64,000 nt of DNA from Betaproteobacteria bacterium (GCA_004293675.1 READ01000009.1:62001-126000), one strand, 5' to 3'; positions 19,670-28,445 are shown, counted from the first letter of the stretch. Made by a program: numbers and translations. Notes: generated by a model not told the origin, from the sequence alone.

Positions 19670-21025
19670 TCACTCAACGCTCGATATCATCCCCGCCCCT
19701 GCCGTTACATTGGTGCTCGGATCAACCAAAACAAACGACGCCAAGGCCTTACATGCGGCAAAGGTGGCCAGCGGAAGCTCGCTCGCAAATTCGATGTTGA
19801 CATTGACCAAATCGTTGGTTGTGACGCCCTCATTGGCCCGATCTGAATCGGACTCATCCAGCTCAATCCAACGACCTTGATTCAAGTCGAGTCTGGAAAA
19901 GACTCGTGTGATGCGAACCGGGAGCCAGCGTGTGCCGTGGCGAGCGAGCAGTCGTCGGCTTTGCGTATGGGGTGCGTTACCCAGCCAGGCAACGGTGGCA
20001 GTGGCGCAGCGCACAGGTTGCACTTCATCCCGCTCACTGGTCTCGGCAATGACCCAATCACCGCGTGCGACATCTAGCTGGCGATCCAATGCAATGCTCA
20101 GCGCTTCGCCGCAGGCTGCGCTCGATGTTGCTCCGCGCGGTGTGTTGATTGCTGTCACGATGGCGCTTGCGCCGCTTGGCCATGCCCGAATCCGTGTACC
20201 GACGTCGAGCGCGCTGCCAGCCAAATCACCACAAATCCAGCGACGATGATCATCCAACGCGTCGCGGGTGACGTACTGTACCGCGATGAGCGCGGCAGTT
20301 CTCGCCTCGTGTGCGCCAGATGATGCATCCAGATCGATTGACTCCAAGAGCGGAAGCAGCGCAGGCCCTTTGAACCAAGCGGTTCGCTCGGTATGGATCA
20401 CGATCCCGTCGCCATGCAGGGCGGATACTGGCACCGCCGTAAATGCCGGCAGTGAAAGCGCCTGGGCGAGCTTCGTAAATGCCGCAACGACACGCTCAAA
20501 CTTCAATTCATCGAAATCGATTGCATCCATTTTGTTGACTGCGACCACGACGTGCACCAACCCCAAGAGCCCCACGATAGCAGCGTGGCGAATGGTTTGT
20601 GGAAGTAGCTCGAGGGCTTGAGCACTGAAGTCGAGTTTCGTAACGTCGATCAAAACAACCGCTACATCGCTCTTTGATGCGCCCGTCACCATGTTTCGGG
20701 TGTACTGCTCATGACCGGGTGCATCCGCGATGATGAATTTGCGTTTGGGGGTGGCAAAGTAGCGATAGGCCACGTCAATCGTGATGCCTTGTTCGCGTTC
20801 GGCTTCGAGCCCGTCGGTAGCGAGTGAAAGATCGATAGCGTCGGTGCTTGCGTTAGCGCCGCCTCGTTTTCTGCTAGCTGCTGCTAAGGCATCAAGCTGA
20901 TCGAGCATCAGCGCGTTGCTGTCGTAGAGTAGTCGCCCGATCAGCGTGCTTTTGCCGTCATCAACTGAACCGCAGGTGATAAATCGCAATGGGCGTGCGC
21001 CATTGCTAATGGTGATGTTGCTCAT
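19670..21025 (-). CDS. cysN: Sulfate adenylyltransferase large subunit
   Basis: This 451-residue translation-factor-type GTPase has G1 GSVDDGKST, the switch region EREQGITIDVAYRYF, G3 DAPGHEQYTRNM and G4 NKMD. It partners CysD to make adenosine 5'-phosphosulfate (APS) from sulfate and ATP. The length matches stand-alone CysN, with no C-terminal APS-kinase domain. That fits direct APS reduction by the neighbouring CysH. The ATG overlaps the cysD stop (TAATG). Confidence 0.95.
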   Translation of the reverse strand: MSNITISNGARPLRFITCGSVDDGKSTLIGRLLYDSNALMLDQLDALAAASRKRGGANASTDAIDLSLATDGLEAEREQGITIDVAYRYFATPKRKFIIADAPGHEQYTRNMVTGASKSDVAVVLIDVTKLDFSAQALELLPQTIRHAAIVGLLGLVHVVVAVNKMDAIDFDELKFERVVAAFTKLAQALSLPAFTAVPVSALHGDGIVIHTERTAWFKGPALLPLLESIDLDASSGAHEARTAALIAVQYVTRDALDDHRRWICGDLAGSALDVGTRIRAWPSGASAIVTAINTPRGATSSAACGEALSIALDRQLDVARGDWVIAETSERDEVQPVRCATATVAWLGNAPHTQSRRLLARHGTRWLPVRITRVFSRLDLNQGRWIELDESDSDRANEGVTTNDLVNVNIEFASELPLATFAACKALASFVLVDPSTNVTAGAGMISSVE

Positions 21026-21969
21026 TAAAAGTATCCTTCTTTTTTGCGGCGCTCCATTGCGGAATCATTCGCGCGATCGTCCATTCGAGTAGCACCGCGC
21101 TCGCTGGCCGTGGCGCCAATGGTTTCGACGATCACGTCGTCAGCATTGGCTGCGAGGCTCGCAACGGGGCAGGTACAAGACACATCGCCGACCGTGCGAA
21201 ATCTGACGTCGCGTGTCACAACCTTCTCGCCAGAACGGGGCGGTGTGATGTCGGTCACGGGCACGAGCAACCCGCTACGCTCGACAACTTCGCGTTGATG
21301 CGTGTAGTAGATCGAAGGCAGCGCGATGTTCTCGCGGGCGATGTAATTCCAAATGTCGAGCTCAGTCCAATTGGAAATTGGAAACACCCGAAAGTGCTCG
21401 CCGGTAGCGAGTCTCGTGTTGTACAGATTCCAAAGCTCTGGGCGTTGGGCGCGCGGTTGCCATTGACCGAAATTGTCGCGGTGAGAAAACACGCGCTCCT
21501 TGGCTCGTGCCTTTTCTTCGTCTCGTCGCGCGCCTCCGATCAAGGCATCAAAACGATGCGCTTCGATGGTCTCTAGAAGTGTGACGGTTTGATGCACGTT
21601 GCGGCTTTCAAGGGGATGAGCCAATTGGATCGTGCCCCTATTGATGGAATCCTCAAAGTGCCCGACGATCAACTTCAAGCCCGAATTGGCAATCATCTCG
21701 TCGCGAAATGCGATCACCTCGGGAAAATTGTGTCCGGTGTCGATGTGTACGAGTGGCGTTGGAAGTACGCCGGGCGCTGCCGCCTTCAACGCAAGATGCA
21801 GCACCACCAGAGAATCCTTGCCGCAGGAACAGAGCAGTCCGGGGCGCTCAAACGCGCCAAACACTTCTCGCAAAATGCTGATGGCTTCATCCTCGAGCCA
21901 GTTAAGGTGGGCGTCGCTCGCGCGTAGCTCAGCGCTCTGCTGTGTCAAAAATGCGTCTCTAGCAGTCAT
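21025..21969 (-). CDS. cysD: Sulfate adenylyltransferase small subunit
   Basis: The 314-residue PP-loop ATPase-type subunit has LLCSCGKDSLVVLHLALKA (SxGKDS motif), HIDTGHNFPEVIAFRD, the GGARRDEEKARAKERVFS loop and FPISNWTELDIWNYI. It catalyses adenylation of sulfate together with CysN. It follows cysH by 15 bases in the minus-strand order tauE-cysH-cysD-cysN. The start at 21969 gives MTARDAFLTQQ, a usual length for the family. Confidence 0.95.
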   Translation of the reverse strand: MTARDAFLTQQSAELRASDAHLNWLEDEAISILREVFGAFERPGLLCSCGKDSLVVLHLALKAAAPGVLPTPLVHIDTGHNFPEVIAFRDEMIANSGLKLIVGHFEDSINRGTIQLAHPLESRNVHQTVTLLETIEAHRFDALIGGARRDEEKARAKERVFSHRDNFGQWQPRAQRPELWNLYNTRLATGEHFRVFPISNWTELDIWNYIARENIALPSIYYTHQREVVERSGLLVPVTDITPPRSGEKVVTRDVRFRTVGDVSCTCPVASLAANADDVIVETIGATASERGATRMDDRANDSAMERRKKEGYF

Positions 21970-21984
21970 ATCGTGTCCCTGTGA

Positions 21985-22749
21985 TTAATTCGTATTTGTG
22001 GCGGCGATGTGAATGCCACATTCCGTGCCGGTGGCCGTATTGGCTTCCCACCACCAACGTCCGGCTCTGGGGTGTTCGTCGGCGCGAATGGGGCGAGTGC
22101 ACGGGTCGCAACCGATGCTTGCGTAGCCCCTGTCGTAGAGCGTGCTCACCGGCACGCGGTGGGTGTCGACGAAGTACCAGAGATCATCGTCCGTCCAATG
22201 CGCCAGGGGGTTAAATTTCTCTAAACCAAACGCGGCGTCAAAGTGCTGATCGTGGACATCGGATCGGCCAAGGCTCTGCGCTCGACGTAGCCCAGTGACC
22301 CACGCCGCTTTGCCCACCAAGACCATTCTCAGTGGCTGCGTTTTGCGCAGACCGCAACACAGCTCACGGACTGATTTGTCGGTGTAGAGGGCGCTGTCTG
22401 ACGCTGCGGCCGCGAGCGTTGCTAAATCACTGTCCAGCGGCGCAACACTTCGAATGGATCGGCCGTATTTCATCTCAGTGATCCGCCAGAGCTCGCGCGT
22501 GGCAACGGGCAGACGATGCGTATCAAGCGCTATCGAATCGATCGCAAGATCCTTTGTTGCAATCAGATGAAACAGCACCATGTCCTCGGCCGACAGGCTG
22601 TGCGCCAACACACAGGGCGTCATTGCAGCGGCGACCCTCAATAGCTCGACGCTCTGCGATAGCTTGTCTTCAAAGCCATCGGGGGCCGAAAGCGGGCGAG
22701 GGCGTTGATACCAACGACGAATTGAGATTGCGTTTGACGGCTTCATCAC
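21985..22749 (-). CDS. cysH: APS reductase (plant-type, iron-sulfur)
   Basis: This 254-residue member of the PAPS/APS reductase family carries the four cluster cysteines C131-C132 (ELCCGLRK) and C214/C217 (GCDPC), plus the catalytic Cys244 in ECGIH. The extra cysteine pairs mark the [4Fe-4S] APS reductase class found with APS as direct substrate, so no CysC kinase is needed. The PP-loop segment AHSLSAEDMVLFHLI is present. Its ATG overlaps the tauE stop (ATGA). The sulfite made here would go to a sulfite reductase that is not in this window. Confidence 0.93.
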   Translation of the reverse strand: MMKPSNAISIRRWYQRPRPLSAPDGFEDKLSQSVELLRVAAAMTPCVLAHSLSAEDMVLFHLIATKDLAIDSIALDTHRLPVATRELWRITEMKYGRSIRSVAPLDSDLATLAAAASDSALYTDKSVRELCCGLRKTQPLRMVLVGKAAWVTGLRRAQSLGRSDVHDQHFDAAFGLEKFNPLAHWTDDDLWYFVDTHRVPVSTLYDRGYASIGCDPCTRPIRADEHPRAGRWWWEANTATGTECGIHIAATNTN

Positions 22750-23549
22750 GCCACCAATTTCGCGCCAGCGATTCCGAGCAACGCGACCAAAAGGCTTCGA
22801 GTGGCCAGTTCCGGGATTTGGCTGGACAGTCGCGCCCCTAGCAGTATGCCTGGAATGGAACCGGTGAGCAGCCCGACCAGAAGCGTCACATCAACGTGCC
22901 CGGCTGTGGCATGGGCAAGGCCCGCCGCAGCGGTGAGCGGCACCGCGTAGGCGATATCAGTTCCGACAACCCGCGATAGTGTCAGCGCTGGATGCAGCAG
23001 CAACAGCGCGGTGACGCCAATGGCGCCAGCGCCAATCGACGAAATCGTCACCACCGCGCCGATACCCGCGCCTAACAGTAGCGTCGGCCAAGCGCTGCCG
23101 TTGATGTCGGCGCTTGGCGCTGTTGTCGCACCGCGCTGCCGCCACGCTAACAGCCAGGGTCGTGCGATGAGCGCGGCTGCGGTGAAAAACAGCGCCACGC
23201 CCAGCGCCGAACGTATGAGCCGATTGAGCTGCTCGACGTCGGGGGACAGCGCATCGATCAGCGCAAACGCAATGGCCGCGCCGGTGAGGCTTGAGATGAT
23301 TAAGAGTTTGAGGAGCCGCGGCGCGACATTGCCCGAGCGCCAATGGGCGTAGCCACCAAACGATTTGGTGAGCGCGGCGAACAGCAAGTCTGTGCCCACG
23401 GCAACGGCTGGGGGAACGCCCAAGCCGCCGATCAAAATCGGCGTCATGAGCGAGCCGCCGCCGACGCCGGTGAGTCCGACAATGATGCCGATCGCAAAAC
23501 CGATGGCAGGAAGTGTGATGAGTTGAAGAATTTCTGACATGGCTGCCAT
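22746..23549 (-). CDS. TauE/SafE-family sulfite/organosulfonate permease
   Basis: The 267-residue integral membrane protein has about eight hydrophobic segments and the two internal repeats of the TauE/SafE family, seen in FAIGIIVGLTGVGGGSLMTPIL and LGAGIGAVVTISSIGAGAIGVTAL. Members move sulfite, sulfonates or related anions across the inner membrane. It is the first gene of the sulfur operon, so it could export excess sulfite or import a sulfur source. Start 23549 or 23540 (MSEILQL) are both possible; neither has a strong ribosome site. Confidence 0.85.
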   Translation of the reverse strand: MAAMSEILQLITLPAIGFAIGIIVGLTGVGGGSLMTPILIGGLGVPPAVAVGTDLLFAALTKSFGGYAHWRSGNVAPRLLKLLIISSLTGAAIAFALIDALSPDVEQLNRLIRSALGVALFFTAAALIARPWLLAWRQRGATTAPSADINGSAWPTLLLGAGIGAVVTISSIGAGAIGVTALLLLHPALTLSRVVGTDIAYAVPLTAAAGLAHATAGHVDVTLLVGLLTGSIPGILLGARLSSQIPELATRSLLVALLGIAGAKLVA

Positions 23550-23576
23550 GCTAGGCAGCGTAGGTTCAGAGTTGAC

Positions 23577-23598
23577 TTTCTATAAATGCATATAGAAA
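23577..23598 (-). promoter_or_regulatory. Palindrome in front of the sulfur operon
   Basis: TTTCTATA at 23577-23584 and TATAGAAA at 23591-23598 form a perfect 8+8 dyad around six bases, 28 bases upstream of the tauE start. It may be an operator or an UP/-10-type region for a sulfur regulator such as CysB. The assignment is by position only. Confidence 0.4.
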
Positions 23599-23613
23599 AC
23601 CACGAAACTGAAT

Positions 23614-23630
23614 AACGACGAATCGTCGTT
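23614..23630 (-). terminator. Short hairpin after pdxA
   Basis: AACGACGA and TCGTCGTT flank one base, 14 bases downstream of the pdxA stop. No T run follows, so terminator function is doubtful. Confidence 0.25.
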
Positions 23631-23643
23631 CGTTAGTGATGAG

Positions 23644-24582
23644 CTAGTTCGAAGTTGCCGAATGCGCCCAGTTCAAAACGTGCCGCAAGTTTTTGCTGCT
23701 AGCGACGCCGCGCCATGCGATGTCGTACGCCGTGCCATGATCGACACTGGCGCGCAGAAACGGTAAGCCGACGGTGACATTGACGGCGTGATCAATGCCA
23801 TCGAGCTTTACTGCGATCAAACCGTGATCGTGGGTCATGGCCACTACGATGTCGAATTCACCGCGTTTGGCGCGCATAAAGATGGTGTCTGGCGGGTAGG
23901 GTCCCGATACGTCGATGCCGCGCGCCTGACATGCACGAATAGCGGGCTCGATGTGCAGTGTTTCCTCCGTACCGAATAGTCCGTCTTCGCTGGCATGCGG
24001 ATTGAGGCCGGCCACGGCAATGCGTGGCTTTCGACCGTTTATCGAAAGCCACGGCGCGGCATCATGTGCTTGTTGAATGGCGCGCGATACAGTCTCGATG
24101 GTGATCGCCTCAATGGCATCGCGAAGTGATAGATGAATCGTCGTGAGCATGACGTTGATCGCGTCGGAGGCAAACATCATCGCTACGCTGCGATCGCCGC
24201 AGAGCGCCGCGAGCATTTCGGTGTGCCCGGGGAACGTTGAACCGGCGAGCTTGAGCGCGGTTTTATTGATTGGTGTTGTGATGAGCGCGGCGCAATCGCC
24301 CAACATGCAAGCACGGGTCGCACCTTCGATGGATGCAACCGAGGCGTGACCAGAAGCAGCGCTCGCAATACCGTCAACGTACTCGGAGTGGATTGATGTC
24401 TCGACGATGTTTAAAGCCAGTGACTGTGCCAGCGGGTGTTGGCTCGCCAATTTGGCGCGCTCAAGAATCGCTCGCTCGCCAAACACCACGACCGGCCGAG
24501 CCGAAAATTCGCACAGTGCGTCGATGATGATTTCGGGCCCAACCCCCGCTGGGTCGCCCATGGTGAGTGCGAACGGTTTCAT
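23644..24582 (-). CDS. pdxA: 4-hydroxythreonine-4-phosphate dehydrogenase
   Basis: The 312-residue protein begins LTMGDPAGVGPEII and has the three histidines expected for the metal site, in TTIHLSLRD, GLNPHASEDGLFG and SVDHGTAYDIA, plus FPGHTEML. It oxidises 4-phosphohydroxy-L-threonine in deoxyxylulose-dependent pyridoxal-phosphate synthesis. The usual YHDQGL segment reads THDHGL, a substitution of Tyr and Gln. It sits 13 bases downstream of pdxJ in the same direction, which supports the biosynthetic role over the PdxA2 D-threonate branch. Confidence 0.88.
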   Translation of the reverse strand: MKPFALTMGDPAGVGPEIIIDALCEFSARPVVVFGERAILERAKLASQHPLAQSLALNIVETSIHSEYVDGIASAASGHASVASIEGATRACMLGDCAALITTPINKTALKLAGSTFPGHTEMLAALCGDRSVAMMFASDAINVMLTTIHLSLRDAIEAITIETVSRAIQQAHDAAPWLSINGRKPRIAVAGLNPHASEDGLFGTEETLHIEPAIRACQARGIDVSGPYPPDTIFMRAKRGEFDIVVAMTHDHGLIAVKLDGIDHAVNVTVGLPFLRASVDHGTAYDIAWRGVASSKNLRHVLNWAHSATSN

Positions 24583-24595
24583 GCGTTGGAATGGC

Positions 24596-25318
24596 TCATG
24601 GCTTCGCGCCGACCGCGGACAAATAGCGCGACACCGTTTCGATCATTCCAAACTGCAACGCGTCGGCAATCAGCGCGTGCCCGATTGACACCTCGTCGGG
24701 GCGAACTTCGCGCACGAACGGCGGCAGGTTCGTCAAATTCAGATCGTGTCCCGCGTTAACACCGAGTCCAATGCTGCGCGCGAATGTCGCAGCCTCAGCG
24801 AATGGTTGAAGCGTGGCAGCGGGTGCCAGGGCGTAGGGTTCGGTGTAGAGCTCAATCCGGTCAGCTCCGCAATTCTTAGCTGCCCTGATCGATGCCATAT
24901 CTGCATCGACAAACACCGAGACGCGGTTTGCATGTCGTTTCGCCTCAGCGATCAGCGGTTTGATCCGCCGCAAGTGCTCCACACTGTAGCCATGATCGGA
25001 TGTTTTTTGAGTCGTACTATCGGGTACGAACGTGGCTTGCTGCGGTCGATTGGCAGCGATGAGCGCCATCAAATTGTGTTCCGGGTTGCCCTCGATATTG
25101 AATTCCGCGGCCGGAAATTGTTTGACTAAATCAGACAGCGGCGCAACGTCGGCCGTGCGGATGTGTCGCTCGTCGGGGCGCGGGTGAATGGTGATGCCGT
25201 GCGCGCCGCCTTCTAGAATGATGCGAGACAGCGCAATGAGATCGGGCGTCCAACCGTGGTCGCGGCTATTGCGCAGTAGAGCGATTCGATTGACGTTGAC
25301 CGAGAGAAGAGTTGGCAT
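24596..25318 (-). CDS. pdxJ: Pyridoxine 5'-phosphate synthase
   Basis: The 240-residue TIM barrel starts MPTLLSVNVNRIALLRNSR and shows GGAHGITIHPRPDERHI, FNIEGNPEHN, TFVPDS, VSVFVDAD, RIELYTEPYA, LGVNAGHDLNLTNL and VSIGHALIADAL. It joins 1-deoxyxylulose 5-phosphate with 1-amino-3-hydroxyacetone phosphate, the product of the PdxA reaction. The ATG at 25318 is chosen for family fit although no ribosome site is visible before it. The start lies only 22 bases from the divergent dioxygenase gene, so its promoter must overlap that coding region. Confidence 0.94.
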   Translation of the reverse strand: MPTLLSVNVNRIALLRNSRDHGWTPDLIALSRIILEGGAHGITIHPRPDERHIRTADVAPLSDLVKQFPAAEFNIEGNPEHNLMALIAANRPQQATFVPDSTTQKTSDHGYSVEHLRRIKPLIAEAKRHANRVSVFVDADMASIRAAKNCGADRIELYTEPYALAPAATLQPFAEAATFARSIGLGVNAGHDLNLTNLPPFVREVRPDEVSIGHALIADALQFGMIETVSRYLSAVGAKP

Positions 25319-25340
25319 GAGTGTGAGTGCTGGGGAAGCG

Positions 25341-26090
25341 ATGAAACCGACCGTGGGGCGCGACATGCAAGTATGCACGAGCGTTGGCAGCGCGTTGCGA
25401 GACAACGGTTTCGCAATTTTATCGACGCAGCAGGTCATGCAAATTTGTGGAAGCGGTGCGACCGACCCAGCCGCAGGCGCGGCGTTCCTGAGCTCTTGGA
25501 ACGACTTGCCGACCGATGAATTTCTAGCCGATGGTGGACGTTATCGATTTCGTCGCCACGCCTCGCTAAAGCTTTCGCAATCTGGATGGCTCGACGAGCC
25601 CTACCGCCCGCACTGGCAGCCCAAGGCCTACAACAAGCTTCACGGCGGCGTGTTTCGCACCTTTGCCGAGGTGCGCCCCGAAACCACGAAAAACGCCACC
25701 TATCGCGGTTTGGTGGAAGGATTTGGCGAAGTCTTCGCGGCTGCCGCTCCTCGCGCCGCCGAGCCCTGGTTCGTTGAAACCCATCAATTCCGTATCGACG
25801 CCCGTCAAGGCGAAGGCCGCCCCACGCCCGAAGGCGCCCATCGTGATGGCGTTGACTACGTTGCCCTCATCATGCTCGGCCGCCGCGACATCGAGGGTGC
25901 CGTCACCACGGTGTACGACAACAACGGCGCGCTTCTGTCCGAGTTCATGCTGCACGAACCGTTTACCGCAATGCTCCTAGACGATCAACGCGTAGTTCAC
26001 GCCACCACGCCGTTTCGAGCGACCGGCCCCGCGCCCGAGCGTGACACCCTGGTGGTGACCTACCGCGCGGGTGGATTTCTGCAACCCTAA
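25341..26090 (+). CDS. 2OG-Fe dioxygenase family protein (PF10014 type)
   Basis: The 249-residue protein resembles the 2OG-Fe_Oxy_2 family. It has WFVETHQFRIDA, the metal motif EGAHRDGVDYVALIML (HxD) and a late VVHATTPF with the distal His, then a DTLVVTYRAGGF end with the Arg for 2-oxoglutarate. Members hydroxylate free amino acids such as isoleucine. The start at 25341 has a good GGGGAAG site; an ATG at 25317 is also in frame and would overlap the pdxJ start codon on the other strand. The substrate is unknown. Confidence 0.75.
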   Translation: MKPTVGRDMQVCTSVGSALRDNGFAILSTQQVMQICGSGATDPAAGAAFLSSWNDLPTDEFLADGGRYRFRRHASLKLSQSGWLDEPYRPHWQPKAYNKLHGGVFRTFAEVRPETTKNATYRGLVEGFGEVFAAAAPRAAEPWFVETHQFRIDARQGEGRPTPEGAHRDGVDYVALIMLGRRDIEGAVTTVYDNNGALLSEFMLHEPFTAMLLDDQRVVHATTPFRATGPAPERDTLVVTYRAGGFLQP

Positions 26091-26128
26091 GCTCGCGCGA
26101 CAAAACCTAGGCTAAAATAGTGAGCTAC

Positions 26129-26219
26129 GGAGGGTTGGATGAGTGGTTTAAGTCGCACGCCTGGAAAGCGTGTTTAGGTTAATAGCCTAACCGGGGTTCG
26201 AATCCCCGATCCTCCGCCA
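26129..26219 (+). tRNA. tRNA-Ser (GGA)
   Basis: The 91-base gene folds as a class II tRNA with acceptor GGAGGGT/ATCCTCC, a long variable arm (TTTAGGTTAATAGCCTAA), a GGTTCGAATCC T-arm, anticodon loop CTGGAAA with anticodon GGA, and an encoded CCA. A -10-like TAAAAT at 26113-26118 lies just upstream. Confidence 0.96.
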
Positions 26220-26265
26220 GAACAGTGTTTCAAGAAGTCCACCAAAGTCTAGAAACTGCGCCAGA

Positions 26266-26288
26266 AGCCCCGTAAATCGGGGCTTTTT
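26266..26288 (+). terminator. Rho-independent terminator after tRNA-Ser
   Basis: The stem AGCCCCG/CGGGGCT (26266-26272 and 26278-26284) has a TAAAT loop and is followed by a TTTTT run. It lies 47 bases after the tRNA. Confidence 0.85.
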
Positions 26289-26441
26289 CGTTGTTAGCCG
26301 TCGTATTTGGTGTTGGTGGGCTGCGTTTTTTTGCGGCGCATCCGCTGGATGTACTTGGGTCCTTTGCGGCTTTTGCATCGTTAAAAGTAACATTAAGTCT
26401 CACTTAATCACTCAAGGCTGGGCGGACCGCGCAGCAGTTTC

Positions 26442-27149
26442 ATGTTGAAAAATAGTTTGTTTCACTTGCGTATGGGTACCGTCGTCGCGGCGACGATTTT
26501 TTTGAGCGGATTCGGCTTGGCGCAGACTGCGCCGCGCGCCGACAAGGCTGCTCCAAAGGCCGCAAAGGCTGCGCCCGCTGCCGCAGCGGCCCAACCCGTC
26601 GCCAAGGCCGACAAAATCATGACGATCGACGAGCTTCGCTCCTGCTTGAAGCTCAATGCCGCCAACGAAGACGCTGCCAAGGCAATTCTGTTGCAGCAGC
26701 AAACATTTAAGGGCGACGAGACTGCGGTCAAAACCGAGCAAGCTGATGTCAATGCAGCCAGTACGGCATTGCGGGCTCGTTCAGCGGCGATCGTGGCCGA
26801 GCGGGACGCACTTAGCGCGTTGATCCCGGGGATGAACGATAGAGCGGCCGCTGCCAAAACCGATGCTGAAAAGGCCGACTATGAAACCGAGCGTGCAAAG
26901 CTCTTGGAGCGTGGCCGCTTGCTTCAGCTAGAAACTGAGGCCTTCAACGCGGCCCAACAGCCGCTTCGTGATCGGGTGGATGCGCTCAACGTGAAAATCG
27001 CTGCCATCAATCAGCGCGCGCTCACCGTCAACGAGCTGGTCGATCCGCACCAAAAACAAGTCGAAACTTGGCGCGAACAGTGTGGCAATCGCCGTTTCCG
27101 GGAGGAGGACGAGGTGGTGGTGAAGAAGGAGCTCGCCGCTAAAAAGTGA
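26442..27149 (+). CDS. Exported coiled-coil protein of unknown function
   Basis: The 235-residue protein has a signal peptide (cleavage expected near GFGLAQ, about residue 28). An Ala/Pro/Lys-rich linker follows to about residue 55, then long alpha-helical coiled-coil sequence with many Ala, Glu and Lys residues. A C-terminal WREQCGNRRFREEDEVVVKKE segment closes it. Two cysteines (CLKL and QCGN) could form a disulfide. It is likely periplasmic or envelope-attached. No family is recognised beyond resemblance to DUF-type proteobacterial secreted proteins. It stands alone between the tRNA-Ser terminator and an EamA transporter gene. Confidence 0.7.
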   Translation: MLKNSLFHLRMGTVVAATIFLSGFGLAQTAPRADKAAPKAAKAAPAAAAAQPVAKADKIMTIDELRSCLKLNAANEDAAKAILLQQQTFKGDETAVKTEQADVNAASTALRARSAAIVAERDALSALIPGMNDRAAAAKTDAEKADYETERAKLLERGRLLQLETEAFNAAQQPLRDRVDALNVKIAAINQRALTVNELVDPHQKQVETWREQCGNRRFREEDEVVVKKELAAKK

Positions 27150-27245
27150 GCGGACGGCTGCTAGTGTTGGACCGGCTTTTATCGCTACCGCTAGCGGCCC
27201 GCATTGCGCTGCAGTTGTACCGCGCACCGGTCGACAGAGCTAATC

Positions 27246-28115
27246 GTGTTTGATCGAATCCTCCTTCGTGGAGCCGTTCCGGCGTTCATTTTCATTTGGG
27301 CGTCCGGGTTTGTTGTTGCAAAGCTCGCGGCGAACGACGCCGAGGCGCTCTCGTTTCTGTGTTTTCGCTACTTGGGTGTGATCGCGTTGATGTTGGTGTT
27401 GGCGCTGATTGGTCGCGCCAAGTGGCCCAATACTCGCGATGCGTTTCACATTGCGATTGCGGGCATTTTGATTCAGGCGGTCTACTTGGGCGGCGTCTGG
27501 GTGGCGGTTCGAATGGGGCTCGCGGCCGGGCTCGCTTCGCTTATCGTGAACCTGCAACCGGTGCTCACGGCGTGTTTGTTTTTTCTAACGAATGAAACGC
27601 TTACCCGTCGTCAAGTGCTGGGCATTGTTATCGGCTTTGCAGGGGTAGTGATTGTGCTTTCGGGCAAGCTTATCAATGCGAGTTTTGTGCTCGTGCCCGT
27701 TTTGCTGTGCGTGCTGGCGCTGCTCGGTAGTACGCTGGGCGTGATCTACCAAAAGCGATTCGTGCCGCAGTTTGATTTGCGAAGCGGTCAGGTGATTCAG
27801 TTTTCTGCATCGCTGATCGTTACGCTGCCGTTAGCGTTGATCTTTGAGTCGTTCGCCGTGCGTTGGAGCACCGACGTCATCATTGCGTGGTTCTGGAGCG
27901 TGTTCGTGCTCTCGGGTTGCGGCATCTCACTGATGTTCTATTTGCTTCGCACAGGATCGCTGACCAAGCTCACCAGCACGATGTATCTGGTGCCCGCGTT
28001 AACGGCGGTCATGGCGTGGGTGCTATTCCGGGAAACACTGAGTTGGAGCGTGATCGCCGGAATGATGGTGACGCTGGCCGGCGTGTATTTGGTGGTCAAT
28101 CAGCCGCGCAAGTGA
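27246..28115 (+). CDS. EamA/DMT-superfamily transporter
   Basis: The 289-residue protein has ten predicted membrane segments and two EamA repeats (FIFIWASGFVVAKLAANDAEAL...; SLMFYLLRTGSLTKLTSTMYLVPALTAVMAWVLFRETLS). DMT carriers move metabolites or drugs, often amino acids or purines. The GTG at 27246 is preferred because it brings the first helix close to the start; an in-frame start at 27204 lies in spacer. The substrate is unknown. Confidence 0.85.
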   Translation: MFDRILLRGAVPAFIFIWASGFVVAKLAANDAEALSFLCFRYLGVIALMLVLALIGRAKWPNTRDAFHIAIAGILIQAVYLGGVWVAVRMGLAAGLASLIVNLQPVLTACLFFLTNETLTRRQVLGIVIGFAGVVIVLSGKLINASFVLVPVLLCVLALLGSTLGVIYQKRFVPQFDLRSGQVIQFSASLIVTLPLALIFESFAVRWSTDVIIAWFWSVFVLSGCGISLMFYLLRTGSLTKLTSTMYLVPALTAVMAWVLFRETLSWSVIAGMMVTLAGVYLVVNQPRK

Positions 28116-28169
28116 ACTTCCTGATTCGTAAGAAACCTGTGGGAGTAGGTTGGTGTCGGTCTTTTCTTT

Positions 28170-28330
28170 GACGCAGATTGGCGCAGATTTGACGCGGATG
28201 ACCGCAGATTTCTGCGAGAGGACGCCGCCAGAACGGCACCTAGCCAACTTGATTTTTTCCTGCGGCACCACTGAAGCGCGCTCCAAAATAATCTGCGGTC
28301 ATCCGCGTCAAATCTGCGCCAATCTGCGTC
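28170..28330. repeat. 41-bp perfect inverted repeat of 10-bp units
   Basis: Bases 28170-28210 are the exact reverse complement of 28290-28330, separated by 79 bases. Each arm is about four 10-base units of the form N2-CGCAGAT-T, with one GCGGAT variant. It lies between convergent genes (EamA and prfC) and could form a very stable cruciform or hairpin terminating both transcripts. The remainder of the 330-base spacer (28116-28445) shows nothing else. Confidence 0.8.
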
Positions 28331-28445
28331 GATAATCAGACTTCACGCCCACAATTTTGGTAGCTTGACGTGTTGGCGGTTAACTCCAGTGTGTTCCCTC
28401 AGCCAACGTGCTGATAGGGGTGAACTTTGGATGCGCGGTTTTGAA

